Of a DNA stretch of 64,000 nt, positions 11,082-21,759 are shown in pieces. Source of the DNA: Caenorhabditis remanei (Eukaryota > Nematoda > Chromadorea > Rhabditida > Rhabditidae); the NCBI RefSeq assembly GCF_010183535.1, contig NC_071328.1:10106001-10170000 (forward strand), read 5' to 3'. The translations under genes were made by a program, and so were the position numbers. Under the pieces are notes generated by a model. That model worked only from the letters and a program-made list of their open reading frames with translations, was not told the origin of the DNA and did not search any database. How positions within the stretch are numbered: position 1 is the stretch's first letter; each line of letters begins with the position of its first letter.

Positions 11082-12906
11082 TTATTTTGAAATTATTAAC
11101 CCGTTTCTTGAGATTCCGATCTTTTTCCAAGTCGGGGGAAAGAAATCTTCTTCGACTAATTGATATTTTACCTGCAAAAACGAGACAATTGGAGAAAGAA
11201 ATAGGGAAAAGAGATTACCGTATCCTCTGTTTCATGAATATCTCGATAGTAAACACTTGATTGATTCTTCGAAAGATATCCAATCCACCATCCGAATGTA
11301 GACGATGGTGCTGGAAAAAGGGGGATTAGAGAGAGATCAAAAATCAGGAATCACTGTAAGCTGCACAATATGATGGTCGAAAACAAGGGAAAATGGTAAC
11401 AAAGAAATCATTGTTCTAGTTGGAAACGTTTTTCCCTCCAAAGATTTTGGAGTGGGTTTTTTTCAAATTGGAGCATTTCTCTTGATCTTCTGCTATATGT
11501 TTGTGATTGTAACCGTGTTTTCCAATAATTAAACAATACTTACACGCTTATTTTGTTATTCAAATAAAACGAATTTTCGTTAAATTTAAGTTTAACTTAT
11601 TATTCATTTCCTAAAGAATATTTTTCTCTGACCTAATTATCAAATTCTAGTAGACAGAAACCTTCTAGCATACGGTGGAGACTACTCATGTCATTCTTAC
11701 CTGTAATCAACACGGAATCACAATGAACTTGAGAAAAATAGAGATCTTTGATTGCATTGTCTTTAGACGTTTCCATTATTTTCACATCATTTTGATAGTC
11801 CAAATGCTCTACAATTTCATTTCGAACCCATTCTGGATCATTACTGAATATGAGCACAAGACCCGAGTCTGAATTTTAAGAAATGAATTAGGGAAGAAAA
11901 AGAAGATTCTTACGGAGAGTATAGAGATGATCAATTGCTCTGATGGTGAATGTTTTATCAGTTCCAGCATGTTGACCATCTGATAGAAAATCTCCTCGTC
12001 TGACATGAACACATGTTCTGGAAATTGGAATTCATTCTACCCATAAATCTGAAACAAGTCTCACTTGAAACGAAGTTCATCCTTCCTTCTGATCAGTTTC
12101 TTCAGTGAAATCATTTCTCTTTCTGACGGTTTCAACCATTTTTTGATTGATGAATCAATAGAAGAAAAGTATTTAAAACTCTGAATTTTTTGAGTGAACA
12201 AAGAGATTTAACTTTATAAACCTGAAAATATCCGCCATCAATTACAATGAATTTTGTTTGGTCACAAGCGAGAATCGATGAAAATTGATAATTACAGCAT
12301 GAAGGTGAATAGATGTGTCTTGTAGTTTCAGATATCTGAAATTAAAGTTTTTGTTAATTATCAAGAAATAATTTACCTCGAGAGGAATAGAGATTACTCT
12401 ACTGGCCACAAGGGGAATTTGATCATTCAGCAGACCTAAATTGGAATGAAGAACATAATCATCCGCATTGAATATGGCAGTTCGATTCAGTTTCTGAGCA
12501 AGTCCAAGTAATGAAAACACTTCGAATAACTGGTTACCTGAAACTAACTATAAATTAATTACGAAAATCTGGCAAAACATACCAATTCCTCCATTAAAAA
12601 TTATCGAAACCATTGGGAATAATATATATTTTTGGTCGAGCACTTCATTCTAAACGTACTGAACAATCATAAAAATCGAATTATTATAGAATACCTTATC
12701 ACAATAAACTGATGTTTTAATTGAGGAATAATCATAGAAGTGAGGTGAAAACCAATTATAAATTATAATTAGAACAAGAAAAACTGAAAAATCCTTGTTA
12801 TCTATTGATTGAAAATGTTACAGGTTTTACCTATTATCAACACATATATTTTCTTTTTCAGAGGCCATGAACGTATGTTTCTCACTTGATGACGAAAAAA
12901 GAGCAT
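11082..12906 (-). CDS. GT11-family alpha-1,2-fucosyltransferase-like protein
   Basis: Ten exons, in minus-strand order: 12906-12831, 12783-12695, 12649-12583, 12537-12377, 12335-12222, 12180-12065, 12017-11914, 11868-11701, 11310-11219, 11171-11082; 358 residues, all phases consistent. It is a type II Golgi layout: a short basic N-terminus (PLKKK), one hydrophobic anchor (IYVLIIVFLVLIII, about 19-32), then the catalytic domain. Family marks are GGIGNQLFE, which starts the GDP-fucose-type fold, HVRRGDF (the conserved HxRRGD of alpha-1,2/1,6-fucosyltransferases), a late SSTFGWW block and a final DFFPPTW. The likely activity is transfer of fucose from GDP-fucose to glycan galactose in the Golgi; the acceptor is unknown. 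Nematodes have expanded this family. Confidence 0.82.
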
Positions 12907-13185
12907 TACGAATAATGTATTGCAAAAGAGAGAGAAAGCGTTGAGACTTCTGAATATTCCACGAACGGGAAGAATAAAGAAACAATTCTTTGTTTTGAGT
13001 CTCCTTGGTTTCACTCTCTTGCATGAAGACACTCTCGTCTGCTCACATATATTAATGGAGTAGTTGTTATCAGTTTGAGAAGTTACCTTGTTGTTACCTC
13101 TCGTTTGTGTTAACAAGAGATTACGCCTTGTTTTTATATGAAGTTGGCTATAGGGTGTCAAAACAATGAGAATTACTTCAAACTA

Positions 13186-14084
13186 CAGGGTGAGTATTGA
13201 GACACGTATTTAAGTATTGAGACACGTATTTCTCTGATTTTTGAATCAGTACAACATTATGACCAGCTTTTGAAAAAAAATACTAGGTTTGATTCCGTGG
13301 TCGCGTGCCAGACGCCCAGATGTGACAAGGGAAAAGTGACACTGCGCCGCGGGTAAGAAGGTTTCACGATCAACCACAGAGATTCAATAATATAGCGGTC
13401 AACAATTATTCGATTGTCCCATTATTGGTCTAAATAGCTTACGGTAGACTTTCTGAACATTACTCAGCCCCTCAACTTGAATTTTTTGAGATTGAGGAGA
13501 GTGGGGGCCTATCTGATATCCGAAGGTCTAGTTTTTGAAGCAAATAATGGAAAACCATGATTATGTCAACTCATAAGAATGCGATAACCTGAGAACAAAA
13601 TGATCAAAACATGTATTAGACATTGTAAATTCAGTTCAGAATTGTTGAATTCTTCCTATATTCTGTCCTCAATTTTTGTGACGGTTTATCTAAAAACTCG
13701 CTATTTTGTTCATTTTTCTCAATACTGCAAGTTGCACTTGAAGCCCTCGTGGGTCCGTGACCATGCGTTTATCTGTTTTTTATATTAATATAATTTTGAG
13801 TATAACATCTCAGCTGTCACTAACCAAATTCCTAGTCTCGAAAAATTTGTGCTCCTGAAGATTTGAGCCAATGAATGTGATAACTACCTACGGCGCAAAG
13901 TCTCTTTTTCCTTGTCACATCTGGACGTCTGGCACGCGACCACGGAATCAAAAGTAGTACTTTTTTTTAAAAGCTGGTCATAATGTTGTACTGATTCAAA
14001 AAATATAGTTATTTTCTGAAATAGACACCTAGATTTTTTTTCTATGCAGTGAAATACATGTCTCAATACTTATCAGCCACCCTG
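13186..14084. mobile_element. 0.9-kb inverted-repeat transposon with TA duplication
   Basis: It starts CAGGGTGAGTATTGAGACA and ends with the reverse complement of CAGGGTGGCTGATAAGTATTG, flanked by TA on both sides (13184-13185 and 14085-14086). Inside the termini the arms match for about 110 bp more (GAATCAGTACAACATTATGACC to the GTCGCGTGCCAGACG block). No transposase reading frame is present, so it is non-autonomous. TA flanks and CAGGG-type ends suggest the Tc1/mariner superfamily. Confidence 0.8.
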
Positions 14085-14417
14085 TATTTTAAGCCATTTC
14101 TTCTAAACTTGATGGTCCACGAACAACTTCAAAATCGTTTTCTTTCTTATACTCGGCTTCATTTTTTTGGAAGGATGAATAGTTCAGATAAATTCAGTTT
14201 TGAGTTTCGAGTGATCTTTTTTTTAATTCTAGAATTTCGGTTCGATCATTTGAAGTCAGCTACAAATCGAGCGATTTCTTTTCAAATCAACCAAGAGTTT
14301 TGAGTACGAGACGCTAATTTCCTACTCCTGACTTCAAAGGTTTTGTGTTTGTACAAGAAAAGTTTTCAAATTGAATCGATTTATTTACAAGTGTATTTTT
14401 CAAAGAAACCGGTAAAA

Positions 14418-15224
14418 TCAATTGGAGATCGACGGCAATCTTCCGGCAAAATCTTTCACTTTTGTCAACGAATTTTCGATATCTGAAATCAGATTTGTTC
14501 TAAGAAGAAAAAATATTTTTGTTTGTTGATACCATTTTTCAATTGATTCATCATACTTCCACTCATTGAAACGTCATAAACTTGTGAATCAGTTTGGAAA
14601 GTTAATGAAGTTGGAGACGAATCGAGAACTGTTGCATGTGGTTCTGGAATAGTTTTTATTAAGATAAAAGTTAGTTCTGACTTAGTAAATTACCTTTATG
14701 AACGGAATTCTTGACTTTTTCCATCAATTCAGCCTTATTCACTTCATAAACTTTTCGAAGTTGATTTCCGTGTTCTGGAGGCAGTCCGAGTTGCACAACT
14801 TCTTTTTCAAGATCTTCAGATGGACAATCGTATCCAGCTGGTTTCAAAAGTAACCAATTTCCAATCAATACCAGATTTGAGTGATTATTAACAGCGTCTG
14901 AAATGTATTCAATAAATTAAAAAATTCTAAAACTAACAAAAAGAAACTGACTGATTCCTTCTGAAGTATCCGAAAGCACGGTTTCATCGTCATGCCCGTA
15001 GAGAATAAGATGAGATGCTCGGTTACATAATTGCTTGAATTTCAGCACCGTCTGGAATTGGAAGTTGAAAGAACAAAATTAGAGCTGAATACACTCACAA
15101 GGTTGGAAAAATTGGTGCAGATTTCCTCCAGAAGCCACGACGGACACTCCATATCACCGAGAAAATGATACTTCTGGAATAAAATTCAATATGGAATTGA
15201 GAGTAACAAATTGAAACTCACCAT
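14418..15224 (-). CDS. COMM domain protein, COMMD4 type
   Basis: Six exons, in minus-strand order: 15224-15222 (ATG only), 15173-15099, 15051-14952, 14897-14694, 14643-14533, 14482-14418; 185 residues against about 199 in human COMMD4. The start MKYHFLGDMECPSWLLEEI closely resembles the COMMD4 N-terminus. The middle contains a helical N-domain ending in LGLPPEHGNQLRKVYE, and the C-terminal third is the COMM domain that mediates dimer formation within the Commander/CCC complex for endosomal recycling. The first exon holding only the initiator ATG is unusual, but the splice donor (GTGAGT) and phase are good. Its upstream side faces a large hairpin repeat. Confidence 0.85.
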
Positions 15225-15891
15225 TTTTCTATTTTTATGAATAAAATGTGTTGAATCAAAAGAAAAATGAGAGGAACCAAATTGATGTGTCAAAAGAAAA
15301 GCGAGACGGAGAGACGCAGATTTGAGACGAATAATGTTTTTCTGCCGCCAAAAGAGGATGGATGAGGTCCAATAAGCACGTCTGAAATCAGAAAATATGA
15401 GAATTATGGTTGTGAGATCTCTTGATTTTTAATGATTTGAAGAAGATAAGATATTACCAATCATAACGGAGCACCTGGAATAATGATCAGACGGTTTTTT
15501 ATATATAATGGTGAATTTGGATAATTCGAGAGAGGGTTTAATCCACGTTAACATCTGTCTGTCAGCAACTATTCTTTAATCATCCCATTCATGTGAAATA
15601 AGAATTCCAAAAATTATAACTTAATAGGTTTTTCTTTTAAGACTTTTAATTAATATCATTCTTTTATTATTTCTCAAACCAAAGATATCTGGGGATTGGT
15701 CTTACTAGGGAAGGCCTCCAGGTGACCGTGGAGTTATGGGACGTGACCTATATCATTGGAAAGCTGAGAAAACGCTGATTCCAAATATGTATTCAGTTTT
15801 TGCCCTCGAGGCCTGGTATTCGAGAAAAACGAGGTCAAAGTTTGGACCCCTGACAAGTCATTACCTTATCGACGTGTTAAAAATATCGGCA

Positions 15892-15957
15892 GCGTGGCGC
15901 AGGTGGTAGTGAGGCGGTGTGGCATGAGGAATGGTGTGGGTTCGGTCCCGGCTACGC
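15892..15957 (+). other. tRNA-like module in left arm of hairpin element
   Basis: Begins GCGTGGC and ends GCTACGC, which can pair as a 7-bp stem with one G-U. It contains an A-box match TGGCGCAGGTGG (15895-15906) and a B-box-like GGTTCGGTCCC (15939-15949), 32 bases apart. The fold departs from a canonical tRNA (the T-stem and acceptor share bases), so I call it tRNA-derived and not a working tRNA gene. Confidence 0.55.
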
Positions 15958-16237
15958 GAATTTCTTTTTGCATTTTTTGTAAGGTTTGTCTCACTTTTTC
16001 AAGATTTGGATAATGTTTTATTGATTTTCAAGTAAAAATAACAAAATTTTGAAACAATTTATTTTTCAAAAATTTTCAAAAATTTGTCCATCATTTGATG
16101 GTCGAAAAGTGATGAAGTACTCTATGGCTTATATTCACATGAAAATCAATAAAACATTATCCAAATCTTGAAAAAGTGAGACAGACCTGGTCAGAGAATC
16201 TTAAAAGTTCATTACAAAAAATGCAAAAAAAAAATTC

Positions 16238-16303
16238 GCGTAGCCGGGACCGAACCCACACCATTCCTCATGCCACACCGCCTCACTACCACCTGCGCCA
16301 CGC
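16238..16303 (-). other. tRNA-like module in right arm of hairpin element
   Basis: Inverted copy of the module at 15892-15957, with the same A-box and B-box matches on the minus strand. The two modules therefore point toward each other. Confidence 0.55.
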
Positions 16304-16493
16304 TGCCGATATTTTTAACACGTCGATAAGGTAATGACTTGTCAAAGGTCCAAACTTTGACCTCGTTTTTCTCGAATACCAGGCCTCGAGGGCAAAAACT
16401 GAATATATATTTGGAATCAGCGTTTTCTCAGCTTTCCAATGATATAGGTCACGTCCCATAACTCCACGGTCACCTGGAGGCCTTCCCTAGTTA

Positions 16494-17109
16494 AATTTGG
16501 GTAGTCCAGTTTTTATTTAGATTATTATGAAGACTGAAAGTTAGAAATGAAATTATTTTTTCTTTTTTCAGTTTGTTCCTACCCGAAAACTACCAAAAAC
16601 AATAATGAACCAAAATGACGTGGAAACCAAGTCGATCCTATCTATCTAGTTTCCCAAAAACTGACTGAAAAGTTGATTTCAGATGTCAATTCAGCAAAGA
16701 TTCAGATTTCAAATCATCGCCCATAACGTCCAGGTTTAGGTCTCTTTTTCATTCTCAGTCAAATGTTTTCTATCATCCTATCTTATGGTTTCTATGCTTA
16801 ATCGCATCAATCATTGCTCTGTACCACCTTTCCCATAAAAAGGAGATGAAAGGAAAAAAAGAACCTTCATTCGTATTTGAGAATGCAACATGTCCTCCTC
16901 TTCTCTCTTTTTCTCTTCTTTTCCCATTGTATTCCTTCTTCTTCTCGGTGGACGTGGACTAGGTTTCTCTCTCTGATTCCATCTTCTCCACACTTTATGA
17001 CGTCCATTCACCGCGAAAAATCTATCTTTGAATATGGCCTAAAACTCGTTTTTTCTTATTTATTTTCATTGTTTTTTCCTTGATTTTTATTCTGAATTTT
17101 TAGAGAAAA
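16494..17109. other. Region upstream of jmjc-1, no gene seen
   Basis: AT-rich, with pyrimidine-rich stretches (16880-16990) and no supported coding exon. An acceptor-like TTTTTAG eight bases before the jmjc-1 ATG could be a trans-splice site. Confidence 0.4.
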
Positions 17110-19646
17110 ATGGGAAAGAAAAAGAGTTCAAATGGGTTGATTTCGAATCCATCCCCAGCCAAATCACCTGTGAAGCGCAATGACATTTGGTCAACAATAG
17201 AGAGTGGAGAGGCAAAAAGTGCATCTGTTTCTCATTATAAAGAACCAAAAAATGAACCAAAGTTCGTTCATCCAGCTAAATTAGCAAAACCAAAGAAGAT
17301 CTTCGATGGATTGGATATTCCAGAAAGAATACTTTCCCACGGAAAAATTGAAGAAAAAAGTGGAGGAAAGAAGAGAAAAAATAGAGAATCTTCTCCAAAA
17401 ACTGAGAATAAAAAGCAGAAAGTTGATGTAAAACCGAAGGAACTTGCTGTGGTCAAGAAGCAGAATAAACGTAAGATTTCAAATATTTCGAAATCACCAG
17501 AATAGAATAAGGATACTCGCTCATCCAAGTGATATTCTCTTTTTTATTGATTCTTCAAATTATTGATTTCTCAGATTCAACTGCTACTCTGAGTGAGATC
17601 ACAAAATCCACGTACTTTGTCGAAGAGCCAGATAATGATAATGAAGTGACTCTTATCTCGAATGGAAGAGAGACAAAATTCAAGAAGACCGTTGTTGTGA
17701 AAAGGGATGAAAAAGAATTGGAAAGTGATGATGAAGTTGAAGACGAAGAATATGAAGATGAGGAATTGGAGGACGAAGAAGAGTTTGAAGATGAAGAAAT
17801 TGAGGATGAAGATGAAACTGATATTGATGAGAGTGAGATGATTCTCGATCCAAATGATGTCGAAAGATACATAAATTTTGAATCTGTGGAGGACGAAGAA
17901 GATGTTGAAGATGAGGAAGAAGTAGATGATGAGGAAGAAATGGAAGATGAGGAAATGGAAGACGAAGAGGAAGAAGTCAGTGATGAGGAGTCAGTTATCT
18001 CTGAAATGGATGCAGATTCTGATGACGAAGGATTCATTGCTGGAAAAGATAGAGAGGCTCATATCATTTCAAAAGACAAAGCTGCCCGTTCGTCGAACAC
18101 ACAATTGGTTGATTTCGACAAGTTTCCATTCACAAATGAAGACTCTGTTGTCACTGCATCTCGTGCTTTCGGATTCATGATCTCTCCATGTGATGTCCAA
18201 ACTTTCTTCGAGTAAGAATTATACAGACTTCTTAATGGTTTCTATCATTTGGTGATTTCAGCAAATTCTACCAATCGAATGTTCTCGTTGTTCATCGAAA
18301 GCAACCAACCTATTTTGGTAATCTCTTCTCCACTGCTCGTCTGTGTGAGCTTTTGGAAAAAAATCATTTGGAGTATGGAACGAATATTAATATTGCTCAA
18401 TATAAGAATGGAGTTAGAACAACTTTGAATGGAAAAGGGCGTGTTTATCCCCAAATTGTCAAGCAACATCTCAATGTAAGAGTCTAAATCTCAGAAGAAT
18501 TGTCATAATGCTACTCTCTTTTTTTTCAGAATTTATGCTCTGTTCAATTGGTAAATCCCCAAACATTCGATGATCGTATCTGGTATATCTGTGAAGTTCT
18601 TCAAGAACAATTTGGTTGTTTTGTGGGTGCAAACACCTATTTGACACCAGCTGGATCTTCTGGATTCGCCCCCCATTGGGATGAAATCGACGCATTTTTG
18701 TTGCAAGTTGAAGGACGTAAATACTGGAGAGTATGGGCTCCAGAGTCATCTGATGAAGAATTGCCACTTGAATCAAGTGATAATTTCACAGAAGAAGAGA
18801 TGAAAGGACGTGTTCCAGTATTCGAAGGATGGATTGAAAAAGGAGATGTAATTTATATTCCAAGAGGATACATCCATCAAGCGAGAACTGATTCCAAAAT
18901 TCACTCTCTTCATGTTACAATTTCAACTGGAAGACAATGGAGTTTTGCTAATTTATTGGAAAAATTGGTTCCGGAAGCAATTGGAGCTCTCATTCCAGAT
19001 CAACACAAACTCCGTCGTGGATTGCCCATCGGGTTGTTCGATATGGGAGGAGTTGTCGATTTGGATTATGCTCAAGAGGATCATTTCACTGAGAAATTCA
19101 AAATTGTCGTGGATAGACAAATGAGTAAACTTCGTAATTTCGTCGCTGATCACACTTTCGAAAGTTCTGTGGATAGTATGGCAAAGGAGTTCATGAAACA
19201 AGCACTTCCTCCACTTCTCACTGAAAGTATGTTGACCTTCGAATTGAGTTTTCCATTATTTAATATTATTTTCAGGTGAAAAGAAACTGAGTGTAATTGG
19301 TGCATCAATTGATTTACTCGGCGATGATCTTGTTGATTTCACTGCGAAAACCAAAGTTAAATTGATTCGAAAACATACTCAACGCCTTCTGATGGAGAGT
19401 GAAGACTCCTGTTTCATTAGTCATCGAATGAATAATTCTCGTCTTTTCGAAGGACGTCCAGAGTCAACTGTCGACTATCCGATAACTGGAATAGATGTTT
19501 ATCGTGTTCTTTCGAATGCTTATCCCGAGTGGAGAACTCTTGATGACATCTTCTTATCGAGAGTTACTAGACATCAATCGAGAAAAGAGAAGTTAGCTGC
19601 AATTCAGATTTTGTTCCAGATCGGAGTCCTTTTGGTTAAAAACTAA
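17110..19646 (+). CDS. jmjc-1: JmjC ribosomal oxygenase, NO66 type
   Basis: Five exons: 17110-17470, 17575-18211, 18262-18475, 18530-19226, 19276-19646; 759 residues. A basic, Lys-rich N-terminus (about 1-130, probable nuclear signals) is followed by a long Asp/Glu tract (about 160-275) and then the JmjC domain (about 335-600). Fe(II) ligands are visible as HWDEID (H-x-D) and the distal histidine in RGYIHQA. A winged-helix-like C-terminus follows, as in NO66/MINA53. The human relative hydroxylates a histidine of ribosomal protein uL2 and has been reported as an H3K4/K36 demethylase; it is nucleolar and nuclear. The length is close to that recalled for C. elegans JMJC-1. The gene converges with cah-6. 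Confidence 0.92.
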
Positions 19647-19772
19647 TTACGTAGTTTTATCTAATTCTTCACTAATTTCTTCCTGTTCAATAGAATTTCT
19701 TGTTCAATTAAAATGTTATTTGTTGTATCTTGTTGTCGTTTTTCATATTTTCATATGTTTTTTTGTACTCTG

Positions 19773-19778
19773 AATAAA
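19773..19778 (+). terminator. Poly(A) signal AATAAA of jmjc-1
   Basis: AATAAA 127 bp after the stop codon of jmjc-1 and just before the inverted-repeat element at 19830. Confidence 0.55.
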
Positions 19779-19829
19779 CTATTTTACCAAATATTTATTC
19801 AAAAATTTCTTAAAAAAACGGAATAGTTC

Positions 19830-20280
19830 CAGTACTGGCAATAAAGAATGCGAAACTTGCAGTTTTTAGTTGAAAATGGTCAACTTTGTGACTGTGACAC
19901 GGCCTCCCTGATAGTGTCACAATATTGATTTTTATGGAGTGTATAGATCACAAATAGAACTTCATTTTTGTAGTTGACAACTTTTTTGTACGGGCACATC
20001 CTAAGAAGTTATCACCCCGCAAAGTATTTCTTTGCTATTTTTGCACTTTTTCAGTGCTAAAAGAGGAGATTTTCGAGCAATTTACTTTGACGATTGATAA
20101 CTTCTTAGGATGTGCCCGTAGAAAAAAATTGTCAACTACAAAAATAAAGCTCTATTTGTGATCTATACATTCCATAAAAATCAATATTGTAAGACTATCA
20201 GAGAAGCCGTGTCACAGTCACAAAGTTGACAATTTTCAACTAAAAAACGGCAAGTTTCGCATTTTTTATGGCCAGTACTG
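19830..20280. mobile_element. 451-bp Tc1-like MITE
   Basis: Inverted repeat with ends CAGTACTGGCAATAAAGAATGCG and, reversed, CAGTACTGGCCATAAAAAATGCG. The arms match for about 170 bp (through a GTGACACGGC block to GGGCACATCC). The ends resemble Tc1 termini (CAGTGCTGGCCA). TA follows the right end, but the left flank reads TTC, so the duplication is degraded. It is non-coding and lies between the convergent genes jmjc-1 and cah-6. Confidence 0.8.
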
Positions 20281-20531
20281 TATAAACAGTTTTTTGGTTT
20301 AAAACTTTTGGCATATGTGAAACTCAGAAATTAATTTTCTGTAAATGAAAGTGAAATAAAAAATATGTGAAAAGAAAATAATTATTGCTTCAGGGGAAAA
20401 GTGGAGTGAATTATTACTGCAAATCTTAAATTATGAGAAACCAAAAGGGCTATTATTGTAATATTTTAGTATATGGAAAGCATGATTGAACGAGAAGACG
20501 TGTATCACATTCAATTGGAGGTCGAGTCATT

Positions 20532-21725
20532 TCATTGTCTGAATCCGAGGTCTGGAGCGCCGGCAACTGAACGAAAGCTGCTTTGGATTGTACGAGATGA
20601 GGCCGCCTGAATTATAGACATATTTTATGAAAGATTCATTTGGAATGAATGAATTCACCTGAATTTGACGAAGTGGTTTCATTGGAACCTTGTCAGAGAA
20701 CTCCTCGTCGTAACGACCAGCACGAACCTCACGGAGTTTATCGAGCTGAAAATTACTCAAATTGGAAAGAAAAACGATTTTGAGATACTAACTTGATGAG
20801 AGCTGATAGGAAGAGCAGCTCGAATAACAATCCAGTTAACAGTCTCACGGAATGGATCAGTTGTCTCCGATCCCTCATACATCCAGAATTCTTTGGTCTT
20901 CTCGGCGATAGGGAAGAACGACTGGAAGTCGAATGAGCACAGTTTGCACTCACTTCCCTTGTAAATAATCTGTGGAAGCAGATTGATGAATGGAGAGAAT
21001 GTTGCGTTGTCATCATGAGATTCCTGGAAAAAGTAAAGACGATGAGAAGTATTAAATGATAAAAAATCATTACATTCAAGAAAACAGCAATTGCAATGAC
21101 ACCATTTGGCTGTTTGAGAGCATCAGCCATGGTGGCGAAACGAGTGTTTCGATGAATGAGATGCATCTCTCCGGCATATCCGACACCTCCGATAGTGTGC
21201 TCTGATCCATTCATTGGTTCAGTTGCCCAGTGGAAATTGACAGAATCCAAATGATATTGTTCTTCTGGGAGGAAGGAAATAGCCAGTTCACTGCTGTTTC
21301 CTTCTCTCAATAACCAGACTGAATTCCCGTCGTTTACTGCTTTGAATTCTCCAGTCGATTCGTATGTCACTCTAGAAATATAATGGGTATTTAGGAGAAG
21401 TATAACTTGAAAATATCAGAAGTTCCTTTCCATCCGTTCTTCAACAATTCACTTACTCAAAGTGTGCATTCTGAAGATGTTCTCCGAAAGCAGTGATTAC
21501 TGGAACAATATCAATCGGCGATTGACTTCTTCCCAACGATGGAACATTCAAAACTTTTCCCAATGAGTCCAATTTGACTTTGTTGAGTCCGGTCTTGAAT
21601 GCACTTTCCATGAATTTCGGAGCCTCTTTCAACTGGTTTAATGATCCAGCAATTGACGGAGCAGCAGCCTCTGCTTTCTGTTTTAATTGAGCAAAACCTC
21701 CCTGGATTTGACTCAAAAAAGCCAT
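20532..21725 (-). CDS. cah-6: Alpha-carbonic anhydrase-like protein
   Basis: Five exons, in minus-strand order: 21725-21457, 21371-21074, 21023-20793, 20745-20659, 20606-20532; 319 residues. The alpha-CA fold is clear: SPIDIVP near residue 76, the core NFHWATEPMNGSEHT, GEMHLIHRN, QPNGVIAIAVFL and the SETTDPFRETVNWIV strand. Compared with human CA II, His96 and His119 are kept, but the position of His94 is Asn (in VNFHW), so only two of the three zinc ligands remain. Catalysis is therefore doubtful, and it is better read as a CA-related protein. There is no signal peptide; the N-terminus is predicted to be cytosolic and Ala/Lys-rich. TTTCAG 35 bp before the ATG could be a trans-splice or 5'-UTR splice site. 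Confidence 0.88.
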
Positions 21726-21759
21726 GTTTGAAGTTGGAGAAGTTGGTTTTCTGAAATAT

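Larger units (their letters stand above)
15705..16490. mobile_element. 786-bp hairpin element with tRNA-like arms
   Basis: Long inverted repeat starting CTAGGGAAGGCCTCCAGG and ending with its reverse complement. It is flanked by TTA on each side (15702-15704 and 16491-16493). The outer arms (about 300 bp each) are nearly identical, and a second inner inverted repeat lies close to the centre. Each arm carries a tRNA-like module with pol III box matches, annotated separately. There is no open frame of note. Confidence 0.85.

Noticed and set aside
12541..12660. Suspected frameshift in the GT11 gene near the GGIG motif
   Set aside because: On recounting the T-run, the exon 12649-12583 is 67 bases long and all phases close in frame.
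17555..18037. 160-residue Ser-rich minus-strand frame
   Set aside because: Antisense of the Asp/Glu tract of jmjc-1.
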